Position numbers and translations under genes: made by a program. Of a stretch of 48,424 bases of DNA, positions 8,027 through 16,207 are shown one piece after another (position 1 is the first letter of the stretch; every line of letters begins with the position of its first letter). The stretch is from CAKSXP01 sp964609305. GTDB lineage: Bacteria; Bacillota; Clostridia; Oscillospirales; Oscillospiraceae. The notes under the pieces were generated by a model. That model was not told where the DNA came from and ran no database searches. It saw only the letters and a program-made list of their open reading frames with translations. The DNA is taken from positions 1 through 48,424 of the forward strand of contig CAZSRK010000014.1 in the NCBI GenBank assembly GCA_964609305.1, in the 5' to 3' direction.

Positions 8027-8701
8027 TCAGCTCCACTCCTTGACCTGATGCTTGTTCTGATCCTGTTCCCCACGTACATATGATACAACGACGCGGCGGT
8101 TCGGCTCAGTCCCGGTGGAACTGGTGGTCACGCCCTCATAATTCTGAAGGGCAGTGTGGATTATATGGCGCTCATAGGAGTTCATCGGCTCAAGCGCCAT
8201 ACTGCGGCGGTACTTGATGGCCTTTGCCGCCATCTTCTCCGCCAGACGGACAAGCGAATCCTCACGCTTGCTGCGGTAATTCTCAGCGTCGACGCTGATA
8301 TGCATACGTTTCTCAGCGCCTCTGTTGACGGAATAGTTGGTCAGATGCTGGATAGCGTCGAGCGTCTCTCCCCTGCGCCCAATGATCGCACCCATATTCT
8401 CCCCGCTAAGGCTAACGTTAAGGCCGCCGTTTTCGCGGGTGCTGATCTCTATATCCGCGGTGACTCCCATATGCTCGAGAAGCCCGGACAGGAACCTGCG
8501 GGTCTTGTCCTCCTGGGTCTCCTCGCGAGTCTCGTAGCTGACCCTGACTATGGCGGGAGTGGCACCTATGCCGAGAAATCCGGATTTTGAACGCTGCACT
8601 ATCTCGATTGAGACCTCGTCGCGCTCCAGACCAAGCTCGGCCAGAGCGGAAGCAACGGCCTCTTCCTCGGTCTTTCCAGTTACTTCTATTGTGTTTGTCA
8701 T
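8027..8701 (-). CDS. jag: Jag/KhpB RNA-binding protein
   Basis: A 224-residue RNA-binding protein with three domains in order: an N-terminal Jag domain (about residues 1-50, EVTGKTEEEAVASALAELGL), a KH domain with the GAIIGRRGETLDAI loop near the middle, and a C-terminal R3H domain (PMNSYERHIIHTAL, with the R-x3-H signature). In Gram-positive bacteria KhpB pairs with KhpA and affects cell division and cell-wall synthesis after transcription. It follows yidC, which is its normal place in the rpmH-rnpA-yidD-yidC-jag block. Confidence 0.95.
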   Translation of the reverse strand: MTNTIEVTGKTEEEAVASALAELGLERDEVSIEIVQRSKSGFLGIGATPAIVRVSYETREETQEDKTRRFLSGLLEHMGVTADIEISTRENGGLNVSLSGENMGAIIGRRGETLDAIQHLTNYSVNRGAEKRMHISVDAENYRSKREDSLVRLAEKMAAKAIKYRRSMALEPMNSYERHIIHTALQNYEGVTTSSTGTEPNRRVVVSYVRGEQDQNKHQVKEWS

Positions 8702-8740
8702 AAAGGAATCTCCCGTTTTTGGCTTTGTTTTTGTGTGAAA

Positions 8741-8757
8741 CCGCGGCAGCGCCGCGA
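8741..8757 (-). other. GC-rich hairpin between yidC and jag
   Basis: On the minus strand CGCGGC-GCT-GCCGCG forms a short strong stem about 10 bp after the yidC stop, followed by GTTTC. The U tract is too weak for a clear terminator; it may stabilise the upstream message or lower jag expression. Confidence 0.35.
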
Positions 8758-8763
8758 TTGTCG

Positions 8764-10101
8764 TCAGTCCTTCTCGCCCTCAGCCTCGGGCCCGGACTCC
8801 TGCTGCGTGTCGTCGGCCGGTTCCTGCTCAGGCTCGGACACGGTCTCCTGCTCGGTGTCCGCGGCAGATTCCTGTTCCGACCCGGCGGCAGTGTTCTTCT
8901 CGTTTTCGGCCGTCGCTTCGGGCCTTGTGAATCTGTCGGCCACGTACGCCCTGCCTCGGGCATAACGGCGTGTGCCTACCTGTGACTCAGGTACATCTTC
9001 CGACGGGGTCTCAATGCCGAGTTTGGCTCGGCGTTCCGCCTTTTCCTGCGCGCGTATGGCCGCAACGCGCTCGTCGTCTCGCGCCTTTTCCTTGGCCTGG
9101 ATCTTGCGCTTGCTCGTATTGGGGTTGCGCGTGGTCTCGCCGAGGGCGCGCTTGCGCTCGGTCTCCTCACGCTTGCGGGCCAGCTCCTCCTCCCGCTCTT
9201 TTTCGCGGGCGATCCTGTCCGCGTCCTCAATGTCGAGAAGGCGGTTATAGTGCCTGGTCAGGATGAGATCCTGAACGATGGCCAGAATGCTGTTGAAAAT
9301 CCAGTAAATGCCCAGCGCGGCGGGCATGATAAAGCAGATATACAAGCTGACCAGCGGCATGAACAGCATCATGCTCTTCATGCTACCCTGGGTCTGCTCA
9401 GTCTGCGGGCTTGAGGAATTCCCAAGCTTCATGGTCAGCCATGACAGGAAAGCCGATATGAAGGGAATGAGGAAAAGTCCCAGCGCCGGCAGCCACTCGC
9501 TCACGTTGCCCCAGTCGACATGCATGAAGAAGTTCCACTGCGGCGTGCTGCCCAGATTGAGGCCCAGGAAGGACCAGTCGATATCTATAAGCTGGTCGGC
9601 AAAATCGGGGAACATCGAGGGGATGTCCGCCCAGTTGGCATGGATAAGCTCGGAGAGCGTTATCTCGCTGTATGCGCTGGAAGCCGCGTCGCTGAGCAGG
9701 CCCAGCTCCGTGAACTTCGTGCTGACCGCCGTGACCTGCTCTGCGGCAAGGCCCATTATCTTGGTCAGAGGCTGGCGGATGACGCTGTAAAGAGCGATGA
9801 GTATCGGAAACGGTATGAGTGACCAGAGACAGCCCGACATGGGGTTGAGCTTCTCTTCCTTGTAGATTTTGGCCACTTCTTCCTGGTACTTCTGCCTGTT
9901 GCCCTCATACTTCTTCTCCAGCTCCTTGAGCCGGGGCGTGAAGCGGGTCACACGCATCATACTGCGCTTGCTCTTCATCTGGAACGGCAGCATGATGAGC
10001 TTGACGACAACGGCGAACATTATTATTGCGACGCCGTAGTTGTTGAACAGATAATATAACTGCAGAAGCAACCACGAGAATGGTACAGTAATAAATGACA
10101 T
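8764..10101 (-). CDS. yidC: YidC/Oxa1 membrane protein insertase with long charged tail
   Basis: A 445-residue insertase that helps membrane proteins fold into the bilayer with or without SecYEG. The conserved core is visible: FNNYGVAIIMFAVVVKLIMLPF, the basic cytoplasmic loop with KSKRSMMR and the paired helices ELEKKYEGNRQKYQEEVAKIYKEEKLNPMSGC, then four further membrane segments. There is no lipobox cysteine at the N-terminus. About 150 residues after the last membrane segment form an unusual tail: first a K/R/E-rich helix or coiled coil, then a strongly acidic run with repeated EQE and PEQEP. YidC tails usually are short and basic. The gene sits between yidD and jag as expected. Confidence 0.95.
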   Translation of the reverse strand: MSFITVPFSWLLLQLYYLFNNYGVAIIMFAVVVKLIMLPFQMKSKRSMMRVTRFTPRLKELEKKYEGNRQKYQEEVAKIYKEEKLNPMSGCLWSLIPFPILIALYSVIRQPLTKIMGLAAEQVTAVSTKFTELGLLSDAASSAYSEITLSELIHANWADIPSMFPDFADQLIDIDWSFLGLNLGSTPQWNFFMHVDWGNVSEWLPALGLFLIPFISAFLSWLTMKLGNSSSPQTEQTQGSMKSMMLFMPLVSLYICFIMPAALGIYWIFNSILAIVQDLILTRHYNRLLDIEDADRIAREKEREEELARKREETERKRALGETTRNPNTSKRKIQAKEKARDDERVAAIRAQEKAERRAKLGIETPSEDVPESQVGTRRYARGRAYVADRFTRPEATAENEKNTAAGSEQESAADTEQETVSEPEQEPADDTQQESGPEAEGEKD

Positions 10102-10127
10102 TCGGTCGCTCCAATCTTAAGTTTTTC

Positions 10128-10346
10128 CTACGGCACGGGGTCGTAGAAATCGTGTTCCCCTCTGTGGAAGGGGTGGCAGCGGCACAGCCGTTTCACCGCA
10201 AGCAGGGAGCCCTTTGCCCAGCCGTATTTCTGCAGGGCCTCGAGGGCATATTCCGAGCAGGTCGGGATAAAGCGGCAGCACGGCTTTGTCAGCGGGGATA
10301 TACGCCTGCGGTAAAACGTCACCAAGGCGATAAGCAGTTTTGTCAT
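10128..10346 (-). CDS. yidD: membrane protein insertion efficiency factor YidD
   Basis: A 72-residue peripheral membrane protein that assists YidC-dependent insertion. It carries the family hallmarks FYRRRISPL, PTCSEYALEALQKYGWAKGS, and RLCRCHPFH, ending in FYDPVP. It overlaps the rnpA stop by four bases, so the two are translationally coupled, and is followed 26 bp later by yidC. Confidence 0.95.
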   Translation of the reverse strand: MTKLLIALVTFYRRRISPLTKPCCRFIPTCSEYALEALQKYGWAKGSLLAVKRLCRCHPFHRGEHDFYDPVP

Positions 10347-10705
10347 AGCAAATCACCCCGGTCTGTCTCACCGGAGAGCAGCCCCAGCTTCCTGAAAGCG
10401 GACATAAGGGCATTTTCCAGATCGGCAAACTCGGCCGACACGGCCTTGACACGCGCGACGATGACCAGGTCATAGCCCACGCACAGATCGCTTTCATGCA
10501 GCCTGTACAGCTCCCTGAGCCGGCGCCTTGTCCGGTTTCTACGGACAGCTTTGCCAAGCTTGTTGCTGACGGTGAACCCTATACGGTTTTTGTCCCGTCC
10601 TGTCTTTCGGCAATATACGACGACCAGCGGCGTAACGGCGGTCTTTCCCCGGGAGTAAAGGCGGCGGAACTCATAATTCCTTGTCAACGTCTCCGTAAAC
10701 TTCAA
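10343..10705 (-). CDS. rnpA: ribonuclease P protein component
   Basis: A 120-residue basic protein that binds the RNase P RNA and helps it mature the 5' ends of tRNAs. The RNR signature is clear: GKAVRRNRTRRRLRELYR. The N-terminal FRRLYSRGK segment also fits. The start is a TTG at 10705, preceded by GAGG at a five-base spacing. It lies just after rpmH, the usual order. Confidence 0.95.
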   Translation of the reverse strand: MKFTETLTRNYEFRRLYSRGKTAVTPLVVVYCRKTGRDKNRIGFTVSNKLGKAVRRNRTRRRLRELYRLHESDLCVGYDLVIVARVKAVSAEFADLENALMSAFRKLGLLSGETDRGDLL

Positions 10706-10745
10706 GGTTGCCTCAACTCCGAAATCGTTTATCTGCCGCGGCAGC

Positions 10746-10880
10746 TCAATAGCTGAGCTTTTTGCGGCCCTTTGCCCTGCGGCGGGCGAGGACCTTTCGT
10801 CCGTTGGATGTTGCCATTCTCTTGCGGAAGCCGTGCTCCTTCTTGCGCTGACGCTTCTTGGGCTGGTAGGTGCGAAGCAT
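10746..10880 (-). CDS. rpmH: 50S ribosomal protein L34
   Basis: A 44-residue very basic protein starting MLRTYQPKKRQRKKEHGFR and ending GRKKLSY, the standard length for bacterial L34, a component of the large ribosomal subunit. The start at 10880 has AAAGGAG nine bases upstream; the longer frame back to 10964 has no support. It heads the rpmH-rnpA-yidD-yidC-jag-acpP block. In many Firmicutes dnaA lies divergently beside rpmH; here thiT is the neighbour. Confidence 0.96.
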   Translation of the reverse strand: MLRTYQPKKRQRKKEHGFRKRMATSNGRKVLARRRAKGRKKLSY

Positions 10881-10945
10881 ATCTGTGCACTCCTTTCGAA
10901 TAATTATACTCAACGGCGGCAAAATTTGCCGCGGTAGTTGACGCG

Positions 10946-10974
10946 AAAAAGTCCGGCGGCGCATGCCGCCAGAC
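10946..10974 (-). terminator. Rho-independent terminator after thiT
   Basis: On the minus strand GTCTGGCGGC and GCCGCCGGAC form a ten-base stem with one mismatch, followed by TTTTT. It lies about 45 bp after the thiT stop, in front of rpmH. Confidence 0.75.
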
Positions 10975-10978
10975 CGTT

Positions 10979-11008
10979 ATTATACATTATTGCACACTTT
11001 GGTGTCAA
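10979..11008 (-). promoter_or_regulatory. sigma-A-type promoter facing rpmH
   Basis: Read on the minus strand, TTGACA (11008-11003) and TATAAT (10984-10979) are 18 bp apart. Its start site would fall within the thiT terminator hairpin, so the first transcribed bases would fold into that hairpin. A second TATAAT at 10908-10903, without a good -35, may be the real rpmH promoter. Confidence 0.6.
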
Positions 11009-11017
11009 TGTTTATTT

Positions 11018-11590
11018 TCATGCGGCCGCGCGCGCCGCATCGATGTCCTGAGCCAGGATATATTTATTCAGAGGCTTATACAGCGCGGCAAATACGACAA
11101 GGCAGATTGCGATATCGATGGCCATATAGCTGCCGTTGTACACAAGTGAGTACATCCACGGGCTGGTATAGGTTATGTTGAACAGCTCCGTCGGCACGGT
11201 TATGGCATATATCGTTATGCCGCTTATGAAGTGCACGACAAAGCGTAGCAGGCCGCCGACCAGGATACCGGCGAAGATGCCCTTGCTCTTGCCACGGAAC
11301 AGGCCGCATAGGCCAAGCGGCATATAGGCGACCAGGTAATCAAGCAACATCGACTGCCAACCCCAGGCGACTGCGCCATCGACGAACATCTGAAGCAGGC
11401 CAAATGCAAAGCTGACCAGCACGCCCGGGCCTACGCCCCAGCGGATGGCGAAGAAGAACATCGGTATCATCGACAGGTCGACGGACCCGGCGTTCGGCAT
11501 ACGCCAGATCTTGATGGCGTTGAGAGCCATGGACAGCGCCAGCATGATTGCGCCTTCGCAGATGCAGCGCAGCGTGAGTTTGCTTTTCAT
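11018..11590 (-). CDS. thiT: thiamine transporter ThiT (ECF S component)
   Basis: A 190-residue integral membrane protein with about six helices that binds thiamine and uses a shared ECF module (EcfA, EcfA', EcfT, not in this window) for uptake. The family segment is visible as MPNAGSVDLSMIPMFFFAIRWGVGPGVLVSFAFGLLQ, here given by its limits near residues 30-66; W-rich segments around DGAVAWGWQ and YLVAYMPLG also fit. The start at 11590 has GGAGGG six bases upstream, preferred over a TTG at 11605. A TPP riboswitch with attenuator precedes it, which supports thiamine as the ligand. Confidence 0.94.
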   Translation of the reverse strand: MKSKLTLRCICEGAIMLALSMALNAIKIWRMPNAGSVDLSMIPMFFFAIRWGVGPGVLVSFAFGLLQMFVDGAVAWGWQSMLLDYLVAYMPLGLCGLFRGKSKGIFAGILVGGLLRFVVHFISGITIYAITVPTELFNITYTSPWMYSLVYNGSYMAIDIAICLVVFAALYKPLNKYILAQDIDAARAAA

Positions 11591-11611
11591 AGTTTTTCCC
11601 TCCAAGACATT

Positions 11612-11643
11612 AAAAAATCCGCACCCATATCGACAGGATGCGG
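11612..11643 (-). terminator. riboswitch-controlled attenuator of thiT
   Basis: On the minus strand CCGCATCC and GGGTGCGG form an eight-base stem followed by ATTTTTT, placed between the TPP aptamer and the thiT ribosome-binding site. This is the expected expression platform: TPP binding would favour termination. Confidence 0.85.
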
Positions 11644-11667
11644 ACAGGTCTTGTCCAGTCCAAAGAC

Positions 11668-11773
11668 AGTTTCCTACGCCGGCATTATCCGGATCAGGTT
11701 CCGCACCCAGAGTGCAAGGGTACCGAAGCCTCGATTAGCTCCGTCTCAGCCGGGAAAACCCAGCGCCCCTCAA
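11668..11773 (-). ncRNA. TPP riboswitch (THI element)
   Basis: The minus strand shows the conserved TPP aptamer blocks in order: GGGGCGCT, CGGCTGAGA, TACCCTT, GAACCTGATCCGGATAATGC and CCGGCGTAGGAAA. It sits between a strong promoter and an attenuator hairpin directly before thiT, so thiamine pyrophosphate would turn off thiamine uptake. Confidence 0.96.
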
Positions 11774-11788
11774 ATTGATTATGAAATA

Positions 11789-11817
11789 AATATACAGCAG
11801 GTCACGGCCCGTGTCAA
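11789..11817 (-). promoter_or_regulatory. sigma-A-type promoter of the TPP riboswitch-thiT unit
   Basis: On the minus strand TTGACA (11817-11812) and TATATT (11794-11789) are 17 bp apart. Transcription would start near 11782, about ten bases before the aptamer. Confidence 0.85.
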
Positions 11818-11859
11818 CCGGTATTTCACACCGGATTTTGGACGGGCCCGTGCAGAAAG

Positions 11860-11882
11860 GAAAAGGAGCCGCGGAGCGCGGC
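11860..11882 (-). terminator. possible terminator after the response regulator
   Basis: On the minus strand GCCGCG-CTC-CGCGGC is followed by TCCTTTTCCTTT. The pyrimidine tract is interrupted, so termination may be weak. It lies about 65 bp beyond the response-regulator stop. Confidence 0.4.
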
Positions 11883-11946
11883 CGGTCGTATGCCGGAAGA
11901 GCAACGGCCGGACGGATAAAAGGCCCTCCACGAACGCCGTGCAAAA

Positions 11947-12615
11947 TCAGTCGATCTTATACCCGACGCCGCGCACGGTGCCTATTATACTGCCGCAGGG
12001 GCCGAGCTTCTTGCGCAGGTTGCGCATATGTACGTCGACAGTGCGGGTTTCGCCGTCGAACTCATATCCCCAGATCGCGTCGAGAAGCGAGCTTCGAGTG
12101 AGCACCTTGCCGCGGTTTTCAAGCAGCAGACGCAGTACCTCGAACTCCTTCAGCGACAGGGAGACCGGCTTTCCGTTAACGGTCACGGTATGCTTTGACG
12201 TGTTCACGACCAGACCGCCGGCGCGGTACTCGTCCGTATGCTCACAAGTGTCGCCGGCACGGCGCAGCAGCGCCCGCACCCGGGAGATAAGCTCCATCAT
12301 CCCGAAGGGCTTGGGTATATAGTCGTCCGCGCCTAGATCCAGGCCGCGCACCTTCTCATATTCGGTGCCCTTGGCTGTGAGCATGATGACGGGAAGCCTT
12401 TTTGTTTTCGGCTCCGCACGCAGCTTTTGCAGTATCTCAAGCCCATCCTCATCCGGCAGCATGATATCCAGCAGAAGCAGATCCGGCATCTGCTCATCCA
12501 GTGCCTGCCAGAACTCGCCGGGAAATGCAAATCCCTTTGTCTCCATCCCCTGCATGTTAAGCGCATAGGTCACAAGCTCGCGGATATCAGCGTCGTCCTC
12601 GACAATGTATATCAT
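11947..12615 (-). CDS. OmpR/PhoB-type response regulator, no kinase nearby
   Basis: A 222-residue two-domain regulator. The receiver domain has the acidic pair VEDDADIRE, the phosphoacceptor Asp in LLLLDIMLPDEDG, Thr in VIMLTAKG and Lys in YIPKPF. The C-terminal winged helix has the family segment TRSSLLDAIWGYEFDGETRTVDVHMRNLRKKL (about residues 175-206), followed by IGTVRGVGYKI. The start at 12615 has GGAGGTGG upstream; an in-frame GTG at 12624 lies inside that site. It follows dnaE by 14 bp and is the last gene of the hprK-to-dnaE run. No histidine kinase is encoded in the window, so its partner and targets are unknown. Confidence 0.92.
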   Translation of the reverse strand: MIYIVEDDADIRELVTYALNMQGMETKGFAFPGEFWQALDEQMPDLLLLDIMLPDEDGLEILQKLRAEPKTKRLPVIMLTAKGTEYEKVRGLDLGADDYIPKPFGMMELISRVRALLRRAGDTCEHTDEYRAGGLVVNTSKHTVTVNGKPVSLSLKEFEVLRLLLENRGKVLTRSSLLDAIWGYEFDGETRTVDVHMRNLRKKLGPCGSIIGTVRGVGYKID

Positions 12616-12629
12616 TGCAGCCACCTCCG

Positions 12630-15600
12630 TTATTTTTCCCTGACGACGACGTTTTCCTCTCCCGCGAGCTCACACAGCTCGCTGATGAATGCCTCGTGCG
12701 CCATGCATTTCGCGCCGAGACGCTTGCCGCTGTCCTCAAAATACAATACCAGCCTGTCCTCACCGGGAAACATGCTCTGCACCAGCTCCACCCGGCGCAT
12801 TGCCGGACAGTCCCGTCGCGGCAGCCGGACGTATATCGTTGTTTCCTTTTTCGGTTCCGGCTCCGCCGCGGCAGCGGTATTCGGCGCATCCGGGAGGGAC
12901 TGTGCCTCCGTCACCGGACGCACACTCTCGACCATGAGCTGAGGCTCCTTTTCATCGCGCAGGGAGATACGCCCCGCCACAACGACCACGGCGTTTTCCG
13001 TCAGGTATCTACCCCCTGAATCCAGCGCACGTTGGAAAGCCAGAAGCTCCATGGTCCCCGTATCGTCCTCAAGATTCACATAGGCCATAAGCGTGTTGTT
13101 TTTCGTCGTGCGCGTGCGCCTTGAGCTTACTATGCCTGCAACGACTACGTTCTGCCCGTCGCGGAAACGTGCCGGGCCATTTTCGGACGCAAAATCAGAT
13201 ATTATGCTGCCGATGGACACGGCGCCGAGCCGCCGTACTGTCTCGCGGTACTGGTCCATCGGATGTCCGGACAGGAACATGCCCGTGACCTCGCGCTCCA
13301 TCATCATGAGCTCCTGCGCGGAAAACTCCTCGACCTCCGGCAGGACCAGCGAAGCCGCGCCCTCGTCCGTCCCATCGTCCGTGTCAAAAAGGCCGATCTG
13401 TCCGACGACGTTTTTGCGGCCCTCGGCAGCGATACCCTCAAGCACCGTCTCTGCTACCTGAAGCAGAGCGCGGCGCTTGTAGCCAATGCTGTCAAAGGCT
13501 CCGGCACGGATAAGGCTCTCCACTACGCGGCGGTTAAACTCCCGTCCGCTCATGCGCCGGCAGAACTCGTCAAAGGCGGTGAAGGGTCCGCCGCGCTCCC
13601 GCTCCGCCATCAGTTCGCGCACGAAACTGCGGCCTATGCCCTTTATTGCGGCAAGGCCGAAGCGGATGTTCCCGTTGGCCACGGTGAAGTCGTCGGCCGA
13701 CTCATTGACGTCGGGCGGCAGGACGGATATGCCCATCTCGCGGCATTCGGCGATATAGTCCGGTACCTTGCCGTTCATGTCGAACACGCTTGTGAGCAGC
13801 GCCGCCATATATTCGTGTGGCCAGTGGCACTTCATATATGCAGTGCGATAGCTCACTACCGCATATGCCACGGCATGCGCCTTATTAAAGGCATAGGAGG
13901 CAAAATCGAGTATCTCGTCGTAAATGCTGTCGGCGACCACCTCCGGCACACCGTTTGCGACCGCTCCGGGAATGCCGCGCGAGGCGTCGCCATATATGAA
14001 TGCGACGCGCTCGGCGTCGATGGTCTCGTGTTTTTTCTTGCTCATGGCCCTGCGTATCATATCCGCCTGGCCAAGCGAGAACCCGGCCAGCCGCCGGAAG
14101 ATCTCTATAACCTGCTCCTGGTATACGATGCAGCCATAGGTAACGGACAGTATCGGCTCAAGCAGCGGGTGCTTATAGGTTATCCTCTCCGGATGCGCCG
14201 AACACTCGAGAAAACGCGGTATCGAATCCATCGGCCCGGGACGGTACAGCGCGATGACCGCGGTTATATCCTCGATGCTCTTCGGGCGCAGCGACGTACA
14301 CACGCCCGTCATGCCGGTGCTCTCAAGCTGGAAAACGCCGCTGGTCTTGCCCGCAGAGAGCATCTCGAAAACGGCGGGATCATCCTCCGGCACGCGGGAG
14401 ATATCAAAGTCCGGCTCGCGCAGGCGCACAAGCTTCTGCGCGTCGTCGAGCACCGTAAGGTTGCGCAGGCCAAGGAAGTCCATCTTGAGCAGGCCCAGCT
14501 CTTCCAGCGTTGTCATCGGATACTGGCAGACGACCGCCTCGTCGTTTTTCGCCAGCGGGACGTATTCATAGACCGGTCTTTCGGTTATTACGACGCCCGC
14601 CGCGTGGGTCGAGGCGTGGCGTGGCATGCCCTCCAGCGCACGCGCCGTGTCGATCAGACTGTGCAGCGTGGGGTTTCCGTCATACATCTCGCGCAGTGGC
14701 TTTGAAAGCGAGAGCGCTTCGTCCAGCTTCATGTTCAGCGTAGAGGGGATCTGCTTTGCAACCGTGTCGCACTCGGCATAGCTGACATTCATCGCGCGGC
14801 CGACGTCCCGCACCGCCTGACGCGCGGCCATGGTGCCGAAAGTCACTATCTGGGCCACATGGTCCGAGCCGTACTTGCGCGAGACATAGTCGATAACCTC
14901 CCCGCGGCGGCGCACGCAGAAATCGATGTCGATATCCGGCATGCTGACCCTCTCCGGATTGAGGAATCGCTCGAAATACAGGCTGTATTTTATGGGGTCC
15001 ACATCCGTTATGTGCAGGGTATAGGACGCGATGCTTCCCGCCGCAGAGCCGCGCCCCGGCCCGACGGGGATACCGTTTTTCCGGGCATAACCGATGAAGT
15101 CGGAGACTATAAGGAAATAGTCGACAAAGCCCATCTGTTTAATCATGTCCAGCTCATAGTCGAGCTGGGCGCGAAGCTCCGGCGTTCCCTCGCCGTAACG
15201 CTCGGCAAAACCGCGCTCGCACAGCTTTTTAAGGTATTCAAAGCTGTTGTCCTCACCCTCCGGAAGCTGGAACTTTGGCAGGTGATAGTGACCGAATTCA
15301 AAGTCGTAATTGCACATTTCGGCAATTTTATTGGTATTCTCGACGGCCTCGGGCAAATCGGTCATGAGATCGCGCATCTCCTGCTCTGTCTTGAGATAGA
15401 ATTCGCTGTCGCCGAATTTCATGCGGTTGGGGTCGTCGACCGTCTTGCCGGTCTGGATACACATGAGTATATCCTGGTTGTAGGCGTCGTCCTTATTTAT
15501 ATAATGTACGTCGTTGGTCACGACAACTGGGATGCCCGTCTCCTCATGGATACGGCGCAGCCCGGACATGGCGCGGCGCTCGTCCTCCAGGCCGTGGTCC

Positions 15601-16124
15601 TGAAGCTCGAGATAAAACCCGTCCGGCCCAAAGACCTCCGCCAGCTCCAGTGCTTTGGCCTTTGCCCCCTCGTAGTCGCCCGCGAGCACACGGCGCGGGA
15701 TCTCCCCGGCGATGCAGCCGGAAAGACAGATAAGCCCCTGTGAATGTTCACGCAGCAGCGGCCAGTCTATCCGGGGCCGGATATAAAACCCCTCCGTAAA
15801 CGCGGCAGAGACGAGATAACACAGGTTGCGATAGCCGGTCTCATTGCGGCACAGCAGTATAAGGTGGCTGTACTCACTGTCGGGCCCATGTTCCTTATCC
15901 GTTCTGTTCCTCGGCGCGACATAGACCTCGCATCCGATTATCGGCCTGAGCCCGGCGGCCCGGGCCGCCTTGTAAAATGCGACGCAGCCATACACGACGC
16001 CGTGGTCGGTTATGGCAATAGACGTCTGCCCAAGCTGCTTTGCGCGCTCGACAAGTTCCCCGATGCGGCAGGCGCCGTCGAGCAGACTGTATTCGGTATG
16101 GACATGCAGATGGGTAAAGGCCAT
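12630..16124 (-). CDS. dnaE: DNA polymerase III alpha subunit (DnaE)
   Basis: A 1164-residue C-family replicative polymerase. The N-terminal PHP domain is clear (HLHVHTEYSLLDGA, then ITDHGVVYGC). The palm active site carries PDIDIDFCVRRRGEVIDYV near residue 400, with an upstream PVGPGRGSAAGS nucleotide-binding loop. Helix-hairpin-helix and a C-terminal OB-fold (VVVAGIVSSRRTRTTKNNT) follow. This is the DnaE layout and not PolC, since no inserted DEDD exonuclease is seen. Length is typical. In Firmicutes DnaE usually shares replication with PolC, which is not in this window. It follows whiA by 83 bp. Confidence 0.96.
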   Translation of the reverse strand: MAFTHLHVHTEYSLLDGACRIGELVERAKQLGQTSIAITDHGVVYGCVAFYKAARAAGLRPIIGCEVYVAPRNRTDKEHGPDSEYSHLILLCRNETGYRNLCYLVSAAFTEGFYIRPRIDWPLLREHSQGLICLSGCIAGEIPRRVLAGDYEGAKAKALELAEVFGPDGFYLELQDHGLEDERRAMSGLRRIHEETGIPVVVTNDVHYINKDDAYNQDILMCIQTGKTVDDPNRMKFGDSEFYLKTEQEMRDLMTDLPEAVENTNKIAEMCNYDFEFGHYHLPKFQLPEGEDNSFEYLKKLCERGFAERYGEGTPELRAQLDYELDMIKQMGFVDYFLIVSDFIGYARKNGIPVGPGRGSAAGSIASYTLHITDVDPIKYSLYFERFLNPERVSMPDIDIDFCVRRRGEVIDYVSRKYGSDHVAQIVTFGTMAARQAVRDVGRAMNVSYAECDTVAKQIPSTLNMKLDEALSLSKPLREMYDGNPTLHSLIDTARALEGMPRHASTHAAGVVITERPVYEYVPLAKNDEAVVCQYPMTTLEELGLLKMDFLGLRNLTVLDDAQKLVRLREPDFDISRVPEDDPAVFEMLSAGKTSGVFQLESTGMTGVCTSLRPKSIEDITAVIALYRPGPMDSIPRFLECSAHPERITYKHPLLEPILSVTYGCIVYQEQVIEIFRRLAGFSLGQADMIRRAMSKKKHETIDAERVAFIYGDASRGIPGAVANGVPEVVADSIYDEILDFASYAFNKAHAVAYAVVSYRTAYMKCHWPHEYMAALLTSVFDMNGKVPDYIAECREMGISVLPPDVNESADDFTVANGNIRFGLAAIKGIGRSFVRELMAERERGGPFTAFDEFCRRMSGREFNRRVVESLIRAGAFDSIGYKRRALLQVAETVLEGIAAEGRKNVVGQIGLFDTDDGTDEGAASLVLPEVEEFSAQELMMMEREVTGMFLSGHPMDQYRETVRRLGAVSIGSIISDFASENGPARFRDGQNVVVAGIVSSRRTRTTKNNTLMAYVNLEDDTGTMELLAFQRALDSGGRYLTENAVVVVAGRISLRDEKEPQLMVESVRPVTEAQSLPDAPNTAAAAEPEPKKETTIYVRLPRRDCPAMRRVELVQSMFPGEDRLVLYFEDSGKRLGAKCMAHEAFISELCELAGEENVVVREK

Positions 16125-16207
16125 TCTTGTCCGCCTCCTTTTCTGATTTCTCTCTTTCCAGTCAAGCGCGGAGTAAGTATGCTCCCTGCGCCGCGGCTTT
16201 CGTGAAA

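Noticed and set aside
10881..11017. Replication origin next to rpmH
   Set aside because: No dnaA gene and no cluster of DnaA boxes was seen here.
13263..14705. 480-residue frame opposite to dnaE
   Set aside because: Antisense shadow of a high-GC gene; no family features, while the dnaE strand has clear motifs.
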